Shown here piece by piece: positions 1 to 6,330 of a stretch of DNA of 10,044 bases. Source of the stretch: Pseudomonadota bacterium. GTDB lineage: Bacteria; Pseudomonadota; Alphaproteobacteria; Micropepsales; Micropepsaceae. Position 1 is the first letter of the stretch, and every line of letters starts with the position of its first letter. Position numbers and translations under genes: made by a program. The notes beneath the pieces were generated by a model. The model was not told where the DNA came from. It was given only the letters and a program-made list of their open reading frames with translations, and searched no databases. The DNA is taken from contig JAEZBK010000011.1 in NCBI GenBank assembly GCA_023427355.1, positions 1-10,044 of the forward strand, read 5' to 3'.

Positions 1-69
1 CCCAGGTGACGCGGCCTCGCCCTATCCACCGCCTGGGCGAAGCCTGTTTCGCAATGGCTTCCGCACCTT

Positions 70-87
70 GGGCCGGAAAATCGGCCC
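70..87 (+). terminator. Weak hairpin, possible terminator remnant
   Basis: GGGCCG (70-75) can pair with CGGCCC (82-87) across a 6-nt loop, followed by the pyrimidine-rich stretch TCTCAT. The stem is short and there is no real T-run, so this is only a possible terminator for a gene to the left of the window. Positions 1-167 otherwise show no convincing coding sequence in any frame. Confidence 0.2.
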
Positions 88-154
88 TCTCATATCCACG
101 CTGACCGCCGCGCGACCCGCGCGTACAATGTGCGCGTGGAGAAACAGGAGGCGG

Positions 155-163
155 GGGGAGGGA
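155..163 (+). promoter_or_regulatory. Purine-rich Shine-Dalgarno before TTG start
   Basis: GGGGAGGGA lies 4 nt before a TTG codon at 168. This is why the TTG is preferred over the in-frame ATG at 189, which has no ribosome-binding site in front of it. Confidence 0.4.
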
Positions 164-167
164 CCCC

Positions 168-386
168 TTGCGAATTGCGGCGGTTCGAATGGGTGCGAAA
201 ATCCAGCCCTGGATTGTCTTTAAGAAAAAACGCGGCGGCCAGCCCGGCAACCGCAACCGGCTTGTCCATGGCCGCTACAGCCGCGCGGTGCAGCAGGCAC
301 GGGCGCTGCGCCGTGCGGAAATCCGCGCCCTCTTGGCGGCCTGCGATGCCGCCATCGCCCACGCCTTCGCCCTGCATGCGGAAACT
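168..386 (+). CDS. Small GGQPGNRN-motif hypothetical protein, 3' end unresolved
   Basis: The reading frame opens with a short basic stretch, then KKRGGQPGNRNRLVHGRYS (about residues 19-37), then an Ala/Arg-rich helix to about residue 73. GGQPGN-N-HG-Y sequences open a group of small uncharacterised alphaproteobacterial proteins and resemble the N-termini of some phage small-terminase-like proteins; no function is known to me. The frame does not stop at 386. It stays open to 1799, but everything after 386 is antisense to the M48 protease gene and does not look like protein. The part that looks real ends almost exactly at the protease stop codon. Either the gene has lost its own 3' end, or the true product is a run-on. 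The start is TTG at 168 (good Shine-Dalgarno) or ATG at 189. The end given here marks the limit of plausible coding, not a stop codon. Confidence 0.4.
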
Positions 387-1748
387 TTACGGCGGAACGA
401 CGCCCGGCCCGTCCATCTGGCGGATATCGGCATCGGCCATGTGCTGCGACTTCCAGCGCATGGCGCTCTCGATACGCTCGCGCGTGGCGGGATAGGCGAA
501 GAACAGCGTTTCCTCCACCGCCCCGGGCTCCAGCTTGCGCCAGGGGGCGGTCTTCAGCATCAGGGTGGCGAAGGCGTCGGGCTTGCGCACGGCGTTGAAG
601 CCGTACAGGTCGGCCTGCCGTTCGGCGCTGCGGCTGATGGCAAGCGACAGCGGCATGGACAGCACCGCGAACAGCGACAGCAGCGCCACCAGCGCCGGCA
701 GGCCCGCCACGTCCTCCACCCGCCGCACCTGCCAGGTACCGCCAAAGACATCCGCCGCGATGTTGAAGCCCCAGGCGGTGAAGCCGAACCCCAGCTGGAT
801 CAGCAAACCCTGCAACAGCACGGTGCGGGTGGTGTGGTCCATCGCGTAATGGGCGATCTCGTGCCCCAGCGACGCCAGCACTTCGTCTTGCGTGCCCTGC
901 GACAGCAGGTTGTCGTTCAGCGTGATGCGGGTGGTGCCCAGGAAACCCGACACATCCGCCGACAGACGTGTCGTGCGCCGCGAGGCATCGGAAACGAAAA
1001 TATCCTCCGCGGGCACCTGGTTGGCCTCGGCCAGGGCCACGATGCGGGCCTTAAGCGGCCCGTCTGCCAGCGGCGCATGGTCGTTGAACATCGGCGCGAT
1101 GAATACCGGCCATATGGTCAGTTTTACCACCAGGAACAGGATCGCCAGCGCGCTGGCCCACAGCCACCAGCCTTCGCGCGCTGCGCGGATCACCGCATAG
1201 AAGATCGGGAGGCACACCAGCGTCACGGCCAGCAGCAGGACCCAGAGAATTGCGAAATCGCCCAGCCATCCCGCCAGCGTCTGGTGCGAAAGCCCATAGG
1301 CGTGCTCGCGGAAATAGCCTTCATACAGCGACAAAGGCAGGGTCAGCAGCATCACAAGGCTGACATAGACCGCGCCATAGATCATCACTTGATAAGCGCG
1401 CGAGCGCGTGCGCTCCTCCGCCCAGTCGCGCAGCCGCGCCGACAGGCCCAGGGCCATCAGGCCCGTGGCGATGGCGAGGCTCCAGATCAGGTTGACGAAC
1501 ACCAGCCAGTGATTGCCCGCTTCATAGGCGTCGGACTTTTCCCGCGCCCCATCGCCCACCCGCGCCAGATATTCCGCAACCGCACGCGTCACATCCAGCG
1601 AGGGCGTTGTGTCCAGCACCGGCAGCATCGCGCTTTCGATCCGCACGGTGGGCGCAGCGCGGGGGCCTTCCTGCGCCAGCGCGGGCAGGGACGTCACCGC
1701 CAGCAGCAGGGCCATGAGCAGCGCGGCGCATGTTGTCAGCCGTTTCAT
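387..1748 (-). CDS. M48 family metalloprotease, Ste24/CAAX-protease-like
   Basis: This 453-residue zinc metalloprotease is predicted to sit in the inner membrane. Residues 1-26 look like a signal peptide or first membrane helix ending in LPALAQE. Hydrophobic segments follow near 81-102, 121-141, 165-187, 195-214, 309-331 and 349-372, a layout like the Ste24 (CAAX prenyl protease 1) group. The zinc site is HEIAH at 296-300 (ligands H296 and H300, catalytic E297), and the third ligand is E376 in SAERQADLYG. FAYPATRERI near 417-426 matches the family's C-terminal P-x-x-x-x-RI element. Bacterial members are linked to membrane-protein quality control; the substrate here is unknown. The ATG at 1748 has GGGGAGGA just upstream. 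The gene diverges from the TPR gene, with 99 bp between them. The Ste24-like subfamily call is strong; the biological role is not shown. Confidence 0.93.
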   Translation of the reverse strand: MKRLTTCAALLMALLLAVTSLPALAQEGPRAAPTVRIESAMLPVLDTTPSLDVTRAVAEYLARVGDGAREKSDAYEAGNHWLVFVNLIWSLAIATGLMALGLSARLRDWAEERTRSRAYQVMIYGAVYVSLVMLLTLPLSLYEGYFREHAYGLSHQTLAGWLGDFAILWVLLLAVTLVCLPIFYAVIRAAREGWWLWASALAILFLVVKLTIWPVFIAPMFNDHAPLADGPLKARIVALAEANQVPAEDIFVSDASRRTTRLSADVSGFLGTTRITLNDNLLSQGTQDEVLASLGHEIAHYAMDHTTRTVLLQGLLIQLGFGFTAWGFNIAADVFGGTWQVRRVEDVAGLPALVALLSLFAVLSMPLSLAISRSAERQADLYGFNAVRKPDAFATLMLKTAPWRKLEPGAVEETLFFAYPATRERIESAMRWKSQHMADADIRQMDGPGVVPP

Positions 1749-1753
1749 GCTAT

Positions 1754-1760
1754 CCTCCCC
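1754..1760 (-). promoter_or_regulatory. Strong Shine-Dalgarno of the M48 protease gene
   Basis: Read on the minus strand, GGGGAGG lies 5 nt before the ATG at 1748. It fixes that start. Confidence 0.7.
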
Positions 1761-1772
1761 GGGAAGGGCCGG

Positions 1773-1800
1773 ACCCTAACAGATGCCCGCATGATGTGAA
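1773..1800 (-). promoter_or_regulatory. Candidate sigma70-type promoter for the M48 gene
   Basis: On the minus strand, TTCACA (1800-1795, 5 of 6 matches to TTGACA) is followed by a 16-bp spacer and TAGGGT (1778-1773, 3 of 6 to TATAAT). Transcription would start near 1766, giving a short leader that includes the Shine-Dalgarno. The -10 match is weak, so this is a candidate only. Confidence 0.35.
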
Positions 1801-1847
1801 CCGCCCGGCCATTCTATTTCCATGTTGCCGACGTTAGTCTGGTTCCC

Positions 1848-2570
1848 ATGATGCGCCGCCATCTTCTCCTTCTGGTAATGTTCGCCGCCGCGCAACCTGC
1901 GCTGGCGCAGGACAGCGCCCGCTATGGCCGTTGCCTGGAAAATGCCGAAAAGAACGGCGCCATCGCGCTGGCCGATGCCGAAAGCTGGATCAAGTCCGGC
2001 GGCAGCACCCCCGCCCATCATTGCGCCGCCATGGCGCAGATCCAGATGGGCCGCTATGGCGATGCCGCCGGGCGGCTCGATGGCCTGGCGCGCGCCAACG
2101 CCACGCCGTCCCATATGCGTGCCGAACTTTTCGCCCAGGCGGGCAATGCCTGGCTCCTGGGCGGCAATGGCGCGAAAGCGGCGGCCAGCCTGAAGTCCGC
2201 GCTGGCGCTTTCGGCGGGCGATGCCGACATCTATGCGGACCTGGCCCGGGCCGAGGCGATGATCCGCAACTGGCGCGAGGCGGTGACGCATCTGAACATC
2301 GCGCTGTCCATGAGGCCGGGCAGTCCCGAACTGCTGTTGCTGCGCGCCAGCGCCCAGCGCGCGCTGCGCCAATACAAACCCGCGCTCGCCGATCTGAATG
2401 CGGCGCTGAAGGCGCAACCCGGCGCCGCCGCCATCCTGATGGAGCGTGGGTTGCTCCGCCGCGACCTGGGCGATCTTGGGGGCGCGCGCACCGATTTCAC
2501 CGCCGCGCAGAAATCCGGCTCGCCCGCCATCCGCGCCGAAGCGGCGGCGGCGCTCGATGCGTTGAAATAG
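1848..2570 (+). CDS. Exported tetratricopeptide repeat protein
   Basis: This 240-residue protein has a signal peptide (residues 1-21, MMRR then a leucine-rich core, ending PALAQD), so it is probably periplasmic. Two cysteines (C29, C59) lie in the N-terminal part and could form a disulfide. Four consecutive TPR-like helix pairs follow at about 91-124, 125-158, 159-192 and 193-226; the middle ones carry the usual W/Y, A and P positions (for example NWREAVTHLNIALSMRPG). TPR proteins act as binding scaffolds; no partner can be named from the sequence. The start is one of two adjacent ATGs (1848 or 1851), and neither has a clear Shine-Dalgarno. The gene ends 6 bp before the convergent fzlA-like gene. 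The TPR call is solid; the specific role is unknown. Confidence 0.85.
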   Translation: MMRRHLLLLVMFAAAQPALAQDSARYGRCLENAEKNGAIALADAESWIKSGGSTPAHHCAAMAQIQMGRYGDAAGRLDGLARANATPSHMRAELFAQAGNAWLLGGNGAKAAASLKSALALSAGDADIYADLARAEAMIRNWREAVTHLNIALSMRPGSPELLLLRASAQRALRQYKPALADLNAALKAQPGAAAILMERGLLRRDLGDLGGARTDFTAAQKSGSPAIRAEAAAALDALK

Positions 2571-2576
2571 ACGGCG

Positions 2577-3221
2577 TCAGAAGTCCAGGTCGGCGTAATG
2601 CGACGCTGGCGGCTGGCCCGGCACCCGGTCGCCCAGGATGGAGCGGAAGCTGGGGCGCGACTTCATCCGCACATACCATTCGGCGGCGGCGGGGTAATCG
2701 CTCCACGGCACTTCGCCCAGGTAATCCAGCACGGACAGTTGCGCCGCCACGGCGAAATCGCCCAGGCTGGGCGCGCGCGCCGAAAGATTGCCATTGGTCT
2801 CTGCCGCCCGGCCGATGGCCGACAAGGCCAGCTTCAATTCCTCGCGCCCCGCGCGGATCAGGTTCATGTCGGGCGCGCGGCGATGCGGCGCGCCGGTGTA
2901 GCGCTGGCCGCCCTTCTCATAGGCGATGCGCTGCGTCACCTGTTCGTGGAAGGCGCCCATCGCCCAGTCCAGCCAGCGCAGCGTCTCGCGCCGCTCGCCG
3001 TCATCGGCGGGCGCCAGCGGATGGTCGGGATAGTTGGTCTCCAGATGGTCGATGATCGCCCACAGCCCCTCGGCGTGCGTGCCATCCAGGTCTATGAAGA
3101 CCGGCATCGGATTGCGCGCTTCCTCGGCCTGGACCGGATCGCAGGCGACCCGCTTTTCCGCCACCGCCAGGCGGGCGAGGCGGCAGGAGGGCGAAAGCAT
3201 CAGGTGGATCAGGCGGCGCAT
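2577..3221 (-). CDS. fzlA: GST-fold cell-division regulator, FzlA-like
   Basis: This 214-residue protein has a thioredoxin-like N-terminal half (about 1-70) and an all-helical GST C-terminal domain (about 75-195). SLGDFAVAAQLSVLDYLGEV (152-171) and WYVRMKSRPSFRSIL (182-196) are typical GST C-domain elements. The tail DRVPGQPPASHYADLDF (198-214) matches, from memory, the conserved tail of alphaproteobacterial FzlA, which binds FtsZ and promotes constriction through septal wall synthesis. The usual glutathione-binding Glu-Ser pair is replaced by Glu-Gly (E51-G52), consistent with a structural rather than catalytic role. The N-terminus seems slightly shorter than I recall for FzlA. It lies 24 bp downstream of mtgA on the same strand, so the two are probably co-transcribed; no clear Shine-Dalgarno precedes the ATG. 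The alternative is an ordinary glutathione S-transferase, but the tail and the cell-wall neighbours favour FzlA. Confidence 0.78.
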   Translation of the reverse strand: MRRLIHLMLSPSCRLARLAVAEKRVACDPVQAEEARNPMPVFIDLDGTHAEGLWAIIDHLETNYPDHPLAPADDGERRETLRWLDWAMGAFHEQVTQRIAYEKGGQRYTGAPHRRAPDMNLIRAGREELKLALSAIGRAAETNGNLSARAPSLGDFAVAAQLSVLDYLGEVPWSDYPAAAEWYVRMKSRPSFRSILGDRVPGQPPASHYADLDF

Positions 3222-3245
3222 GGCGACGACTTGTATGCGACCCGC

Positions 3246-3956
3246 CTATTGAAGGCAAAAGTTCAATCCGTCCCGCTGCACCCAGGCGCTGCGGCCCTGG
3301 ATGCTGGCGGTGCGCCGGGCGACATAGGGCCCCGGCCGGGAGGCGCTCCAGCGGTGCGGGTTGGGCAGCACCGCCGCCAGCCGCGCCGCCTGCAGCCCGC
3401 TCAGCCGGCTGGCATCGGTGCCGAAATAATGTTCCGCGGCCGCCTGGGCTCCGAAGATGCCGTCGCCCCAGTCCACCAGGTTGAGATAGGCGGTCATGAT
3501 GCGCTGCTTGGGCCACAACGCCTCCAGCAGCACGGTCAGGTAGGTTTCCACCCCCTTGCGCACCCAGCCGCCGCGATAGCCCAGGAACAGGGTGCGCGCG
3601 GTCTGCTGGCTGATGGTGCTGGCGCCCCGCAGGGGCTCGTCCGGGTTGCGGCGTTTCTCCGCGATGGCCTTGTTGATGGCGTCGATGTCGAAGCCCCAGT
3701 GGCGGCAGAAATTCTGGTCCTCGGCGGCGATGACCGCCCGTTCCAGGCGGGGCGTGATATCGCCGCGCCAGCGGTAATGCACGCCCTGGCCTTCCGCCAG
3801 CGAGAACAGCATGGCGGGCGTGCCGGGAATAGGCACGAAGCGGAACACCAGCAGCGTCAGGATTGGCGCGGGAACCAGGAAGAAGAATGTCAGGAACAGG
3901 ATGCGCTTCACCCAGCCCCAACGCGACCAGCGCGCCCTGATTCCCAGTTTCCCCAT
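3246..3956 (-). CDS. mtgA: Monofunctional biosynthetic peptidoglycan transglycosylase
   Basis: This 236-residue GT51 enzyme polymerises lipid II into glycan strands at the outer face of the inner membrane and releases undecaprenyl diphosphate. One membrane anchor spans about residues 18-40 after a basic N-terminus. The GT51 motifs appear in order: AAEDQNFCRHWGFD (77-90, catalytic E79), GASTISQQTAR (111-121), RKGVETYLTVLLE (133-145) and KQRIMTAYLNLVDWG (150-164), with GIFGAQAAAEHYFG (166-179). There is no transpeptidase domain, and the length is normal for MtgA (E. coli about 240). The frame stays open upstream into antisense of uppP. The ATG at 3956 is chosen because it gives the usual short cytoplasmic tail before the anchor; GTG two codons earlier is possible. 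The gene is divergent from uppP and 24 bp upstream of the fzlA-like gene, a coherent wall-growth grouping. Confidence 0.95.
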   Translation of the reverse strand: MGKLGIRARWSRWGWVKRILFLTFFFLVPAPILTLLVFRFVPIPGTPAMLFSLAEGQGVHYRWRGDITPRLERAVIAAEDQNFCRHWGFDIDAINKAIAEKRRNPDEPLRGASTISQQTARTLFLGYRGGWVRKGVETYLTVLLEALWPKQRIMTAYLNLVDWGDGIFGAQAAAEHYFGTDASRLSGLQAARLAAVLPNPHRWSASRPGPYVARRTASIQGRSAWVQRDGLNFCLQ

Positions 3957-3962
3957 GGGCAC

Positions 3963-3971
3963 AGCATAGCA
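3963..3971 (-). promoter_or_regulatory. Candidate extended -10 element of mtgA
   Basis: The minus strand reads TGCTATGCT (extended -10, TGnTATnnT), with the hexamer only 6 nt from the mtgA ATG. Initiation would fall at or next to the start codon, which suggests a leaderless mRNA. No good -35 is seen. Confidence 0.3.
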
Positions 3972-4046
3972 AAAGTTGCGGCCTGCGTTATGGCCCCGCC
4001 CGGCCGGGAATGTTACCTCTCCAACGGCGAATCCCCGGACCCTGCC

Positions 4047-4853
4047 ATGCCTGATTTCATCAATGCCTTCATCATGGGTGTCATCGAGGGGCTGACCGAA
4101 TTCCTCCCCGTCTCCTCCACAGGCCATCTTCTGATCACCGAGATGCTGCTGAACTATCACCCGCCGGGGGAGGTTCTGCCCATCGTGATCCAGTTCGGCG
4201 CCATCCTGGCGGTGGTGGCGGTCTACTGGCGCAAGTTCTGGAACGTGACGGTGACGCTGCCCACCTCCGCCGACTCGCGCCATTTCGTGCTGACGGTCCT
4301 GGTTGCCTTCATCCCGTCGGTCGTGGCGGGGTTGACGCTGCACAGCTTCATCAAGGACGTGTTGTTTTCCCGTGACATCGCGCCCTTGGTGATCGCCTTC
4401 TCGCTGACGGCCGGTGGTGTGCTGATCCTGGTGCTGGAGCGCTTCCGCCCCGCGCCGCGCCACACCGATGGCGACCGGTTGCCCTTGTCCAAGGCCTTCC
4501 AGATCGGCTTGTGCCAGGTGCTGGCAATCTTTCCTGGCGTCTCGCGCTCGGGCGCGACCATCCTGGGCGGTGAATTGCTGGGCGTGGACCGCGCGGCGGC
4601 GGCGCATTTCACCTTCTATCTGGCGGTTCCCACCATGCTGGGCGCCACCGTGCTCGACGTCTACAAGAACTTCGACGCGCTGGCCGCCGCGGCCTGGGCC
4701 GATATTGGCATCGCCTTCGTCACGGCCTTTCTGGTGGCGCTGGTGGTGGTAAAGGGCTTTATCGGCTTCCTTACCCGCTATGGCCTGGCGCCCTTTGGCT
4801 GGTACCGCATCATCGCTGGTCTGGCCCTGTTTGCCTGGATCGCAGTGGCCTGA
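4047..4853 (+). CDS. uppP: Undecaprenyl-diphosphate phosphatase (BacA type)
   Basis: This 268-residue polytopic inner-membrane enzyme dephosphorylates undecaprenyl diphosphate, regenerating the carrier for peptidoglycan and other envelope glycans; it also underlies bacitracin resistance. The N-terminal signature EGLTEFLPVSSTGHL is at 14-28, with acidic residues E14 and E18, S24 and H27. The second signature PGVSRSGATI is at 163-172, with R167 corresponding to the essential arginine. Length and hydrophobic pattern match the BacA family, not a PAP2 phosphatase. The start ATG at 4047 gives the canonical N-terminus directly before the first helix; the ribosome-binding site is poor. The reading frame is open far upstream, but that part is antisense to mtgA and fzlA. 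The gene is divergent from mtgA (90 bp apart). The product of MtgA is the substrate of UppP, so the pairing makes biochemical sense. The downstream GT41 gene is close enough for coupled translation. Confidence 0.97.
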   Translation: MPDFINAFIMGVIEGLTEFLPVSSTGHLLITEMLLNYHPPGEVLPIVIQFGAILAVVAVYWRKFWNVTVTLPTSADSRHFVLTVLVAFIPSVVAGLTLHSFIKDVLFSRDIAPLVIAFSLTAGGVLILVLERFRPAPRHTDGDRLPLSKAFQIGLCQVLAIFPGVSRSGATILGGELLGVDRAAAAHFTFYLAVPTMLGATVLDVYKNFDALAAAAWADIGIAFVTAFLVALVVVKGFIGFLTRYGLAPFGWYRIIAGLALFAWIAVA

Positions 4854-4855
4854 GG
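4852..4855 (+). promoter_or_regulatory. Shine-Dalgarno overlapping the uppP stop
   Basis: GAGG begins inside the TGA stop of uppP (4851-4853) and lies 5 nt before the ATG at 4861. It decides the start of the GT41 gene and suggests translational coupling with uppP. Confidence 0.55.
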
Positions 4856-4860
4856 CGCCC

Positions 4861-6330
4861 ATGGCCAAACCCGCTACCGCCGACGCGCTGGTTTCGCAAA
4901 TCGCATCGTTGCAGTTGCGCGGGCGCTATCGCGACATCCCGGCGCTTCTGGAACAGCTCGCAGTGCTGGAGCCTCACCGCAAGGATCTGGCCGGCGTCCG
5001 GCTGGAGGTTGCGCAGGCGCTGTGCGACTGGGACAGGCTTGAGCAGCTGAAGGCTGAACTCGAAGGCCCCATCCGCCGCGCAGACGCCATCGTCCAGCCA
5101 CAGGCGATGCTGATGAGTTTTGACGATCCGGCCCTTCTGCGCACCGCCAGCGCGCACTATCAGCAGGATTATCTGCGCGCCGTTCCCGACACCCCGCCAC
5201 CTTCCTACGTCGCCCGGTCGGGGAAGGTCCGCATCGCCTACGTTTCTGCCGATTACCGCAACCATGCGACGGCCAATCTCATCAGCGACCTGATCGCCCG
5301 GCATGACCGGGCAAAGTTCGAGATCATTGGCGTGTCCACGGGCGTGGATGATGGCAGCTATATGCGAGGCTGGCTGATGCAGAAGTTCGACCGCTTCGTG
5401 GATGCTGCCGGTCGCCATGACCGGCAGATCGTGGATGCGCTGCGGGCGATGCAGGTGGATATCGCGGTCGATCTCAACGGCCATGCGCGTGCGGGCAGGC
5501 CGGGCCTGTTCAAGCTGCGTATCGCTCCGGTGCAGGTCAACTTTCTCGGTTTTCCCGGCACCATGGCGGCGGATTTCATGGATTACATCATCGCAGACCC
5601 TGTGCTGGTGCCCGAAGGACAGGAACAGCATTACAGCGAGAAGATGGTCATCCTGCCGGACAGCTATCAGCCCAACAGTCCGATGCGGCCCACCCCGCCG
5701 CCGCCGCCGCGAAGCACCGTGCAACTGCCCGACCATGGGTTGGTCTTTTGCAGTTTCAACCAGCACATGAAGATCACGCGCGATATCTTCGGCGTCTGGA
5801 TGGATTTGCTCGCACAGGTGCCGGGCAGCATCCTGTGGCTCCTGCGCGATACAGCGGATGCGGAACTGCGCGCAGCGGCCTCCACCCAGGGGCTCGACCC
5901 GGCGCGGCTGGTCTTCGCGCCCAGGATGGGGCTGCACGAACATCTGGCGCGCCTTGGTGCAGCCGACATCGCGCTGGATACCGCGCCCTGCAACGGCCAC
6001 ACCACCACCAGCGATGCGCTATGGATGGGGGTGCCGGTCGTCACGATGGAAGGCAAGGCCTTCGCCGGTCGTGTGTCCGCCAGTCTGTTGACGGCGTGCG
6101 GTTTGCCGCAACTCGTCGCGCCTTCGCTGGAGGCCTATCGCGACCTGGCGTTGGGGCTTGCCCGGGACCCCAAAGGCCTGCGCGCGCTGCGCCAGCATCT
6201 TGTTGCAAACCGCGCCACGCTGCCGCTGTTTGATGCCGCGCGGTACTGCCGCAATATCGAGCGCGCCTATACCGCCATGGCAAAGAACGCCCGTCGCTAT
6301 CTCAAGCCGGCGGAGATTCGCATCACCTAA
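4861..6330 (+). CDS. GT41/SPINDLY-family O-linked GlcNAc transferase-like protein
   Basis: This 489-residue protein has the full catalytic region of the OGT/SPINDLY family, soluble cytoplasmic enzymes that transfer a sugar from a nucleotide sugar to Ser/Thr of proteins. Residues 1-75 are helical, including the family linker element ALCDWDRL (53-60), but no clear TPR array precedes it. The N-catalytic lobe has SADYRNH (129-135), H135 aligning with the proposed catalytic histidine, and APVQVNFLGFPGT (222-234). The C-lobe has FCSFNQHMKIT (297-306 region, K304 matching the phosphate-contacting lysine), ALDTAPCNGHTTTSDALW (371-388, with the HTTxxD nucleotide site at 380-385) and RVSASLLTACGL (404-415). 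A run of five prolines (279-283) lies between the lobes. In Caulobacter a related enzyme, FlmG, modifies flagellin; here no flagellar gene is in view. It begins 7 bp after uppP and is probably co-expressed. Donor and target are unknown. Confidence 0.9.
   Translation: MAKPATADALVSQIASLQLRGRYRDIPALLEQLAVLEPHRKDLAGVRLEVAQALCDWDRLEQLKAELEGPIRRADAIVQPQAMLMSFDDPALLRTASAHYQQDYLRAVPDTPPPSYVARSGKVRIAYVSADYRNHATANLISDLIARHDRAKFEIIGVSTGVDDGSYMRGWLMQKFDRFVDAAGRHDRQIVDALRAMQVDIAVDLNGHARAGRPGLFKLRIAPVQVNFLGFPGTMAADFMDYIIADPVLVPEGQEQHYSEKMVILPDSYQPNSPMRPTPPPPPRSTVQLPDHGLVFCSFNQHMKITRDIFGVWMDLLAQVPGSILWLLRDTADAELRAAASTQGLDPARLVFAPRMGLHEHLARLGAADIALDTAPCNGHTTTSDALWMGVPVVTMEGKAFAGRVSASLLTACGLPQLVAPSLEAYRDLALGLARDPKGLRALRQHLVANRATLPLFDAARYCRNIERAYTAMAKNARRYLKPAEIRIT

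Noticed and set aside
1931..3055. Rightward 374-codon frame overlapping the TPR gene
   Set aside because: It is out of frame with the TPR protein, Arg/Pro-rich and crosses into antisense of fzlA. It has no protein features.
2598..4046. Long rightward open frame leading into uppP
   Set aside because: It is antisense to fzlA and mtgA, which have clear motifs. The translation is Arg/Gln/His-rich and low in recognisable structure, as expected for the shadow of GC-rich codons. uppP begins at 4047.
4780..4860. Longer GT41 start inside uppP
   Set aside because: The extra residues are an out-of-frame reading of the uppP C-terminus. The ATG at 4861 has a Shine-Dalgarno and a plausible N-terminus.
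3957..4868. Leftward extension upstream of the mtgA start
   Set aside because: The extra residues are antisense to uppP and charged or repetitive. The membrane anchor of MtgA begins shortly after the ATG at 3956.
4810..6000. 396-codon leftward open frame
   Set aside because: It is fully antisense to uppP's end and the GT41 gene, whose motifs are unmistakable. No family signature was seen.
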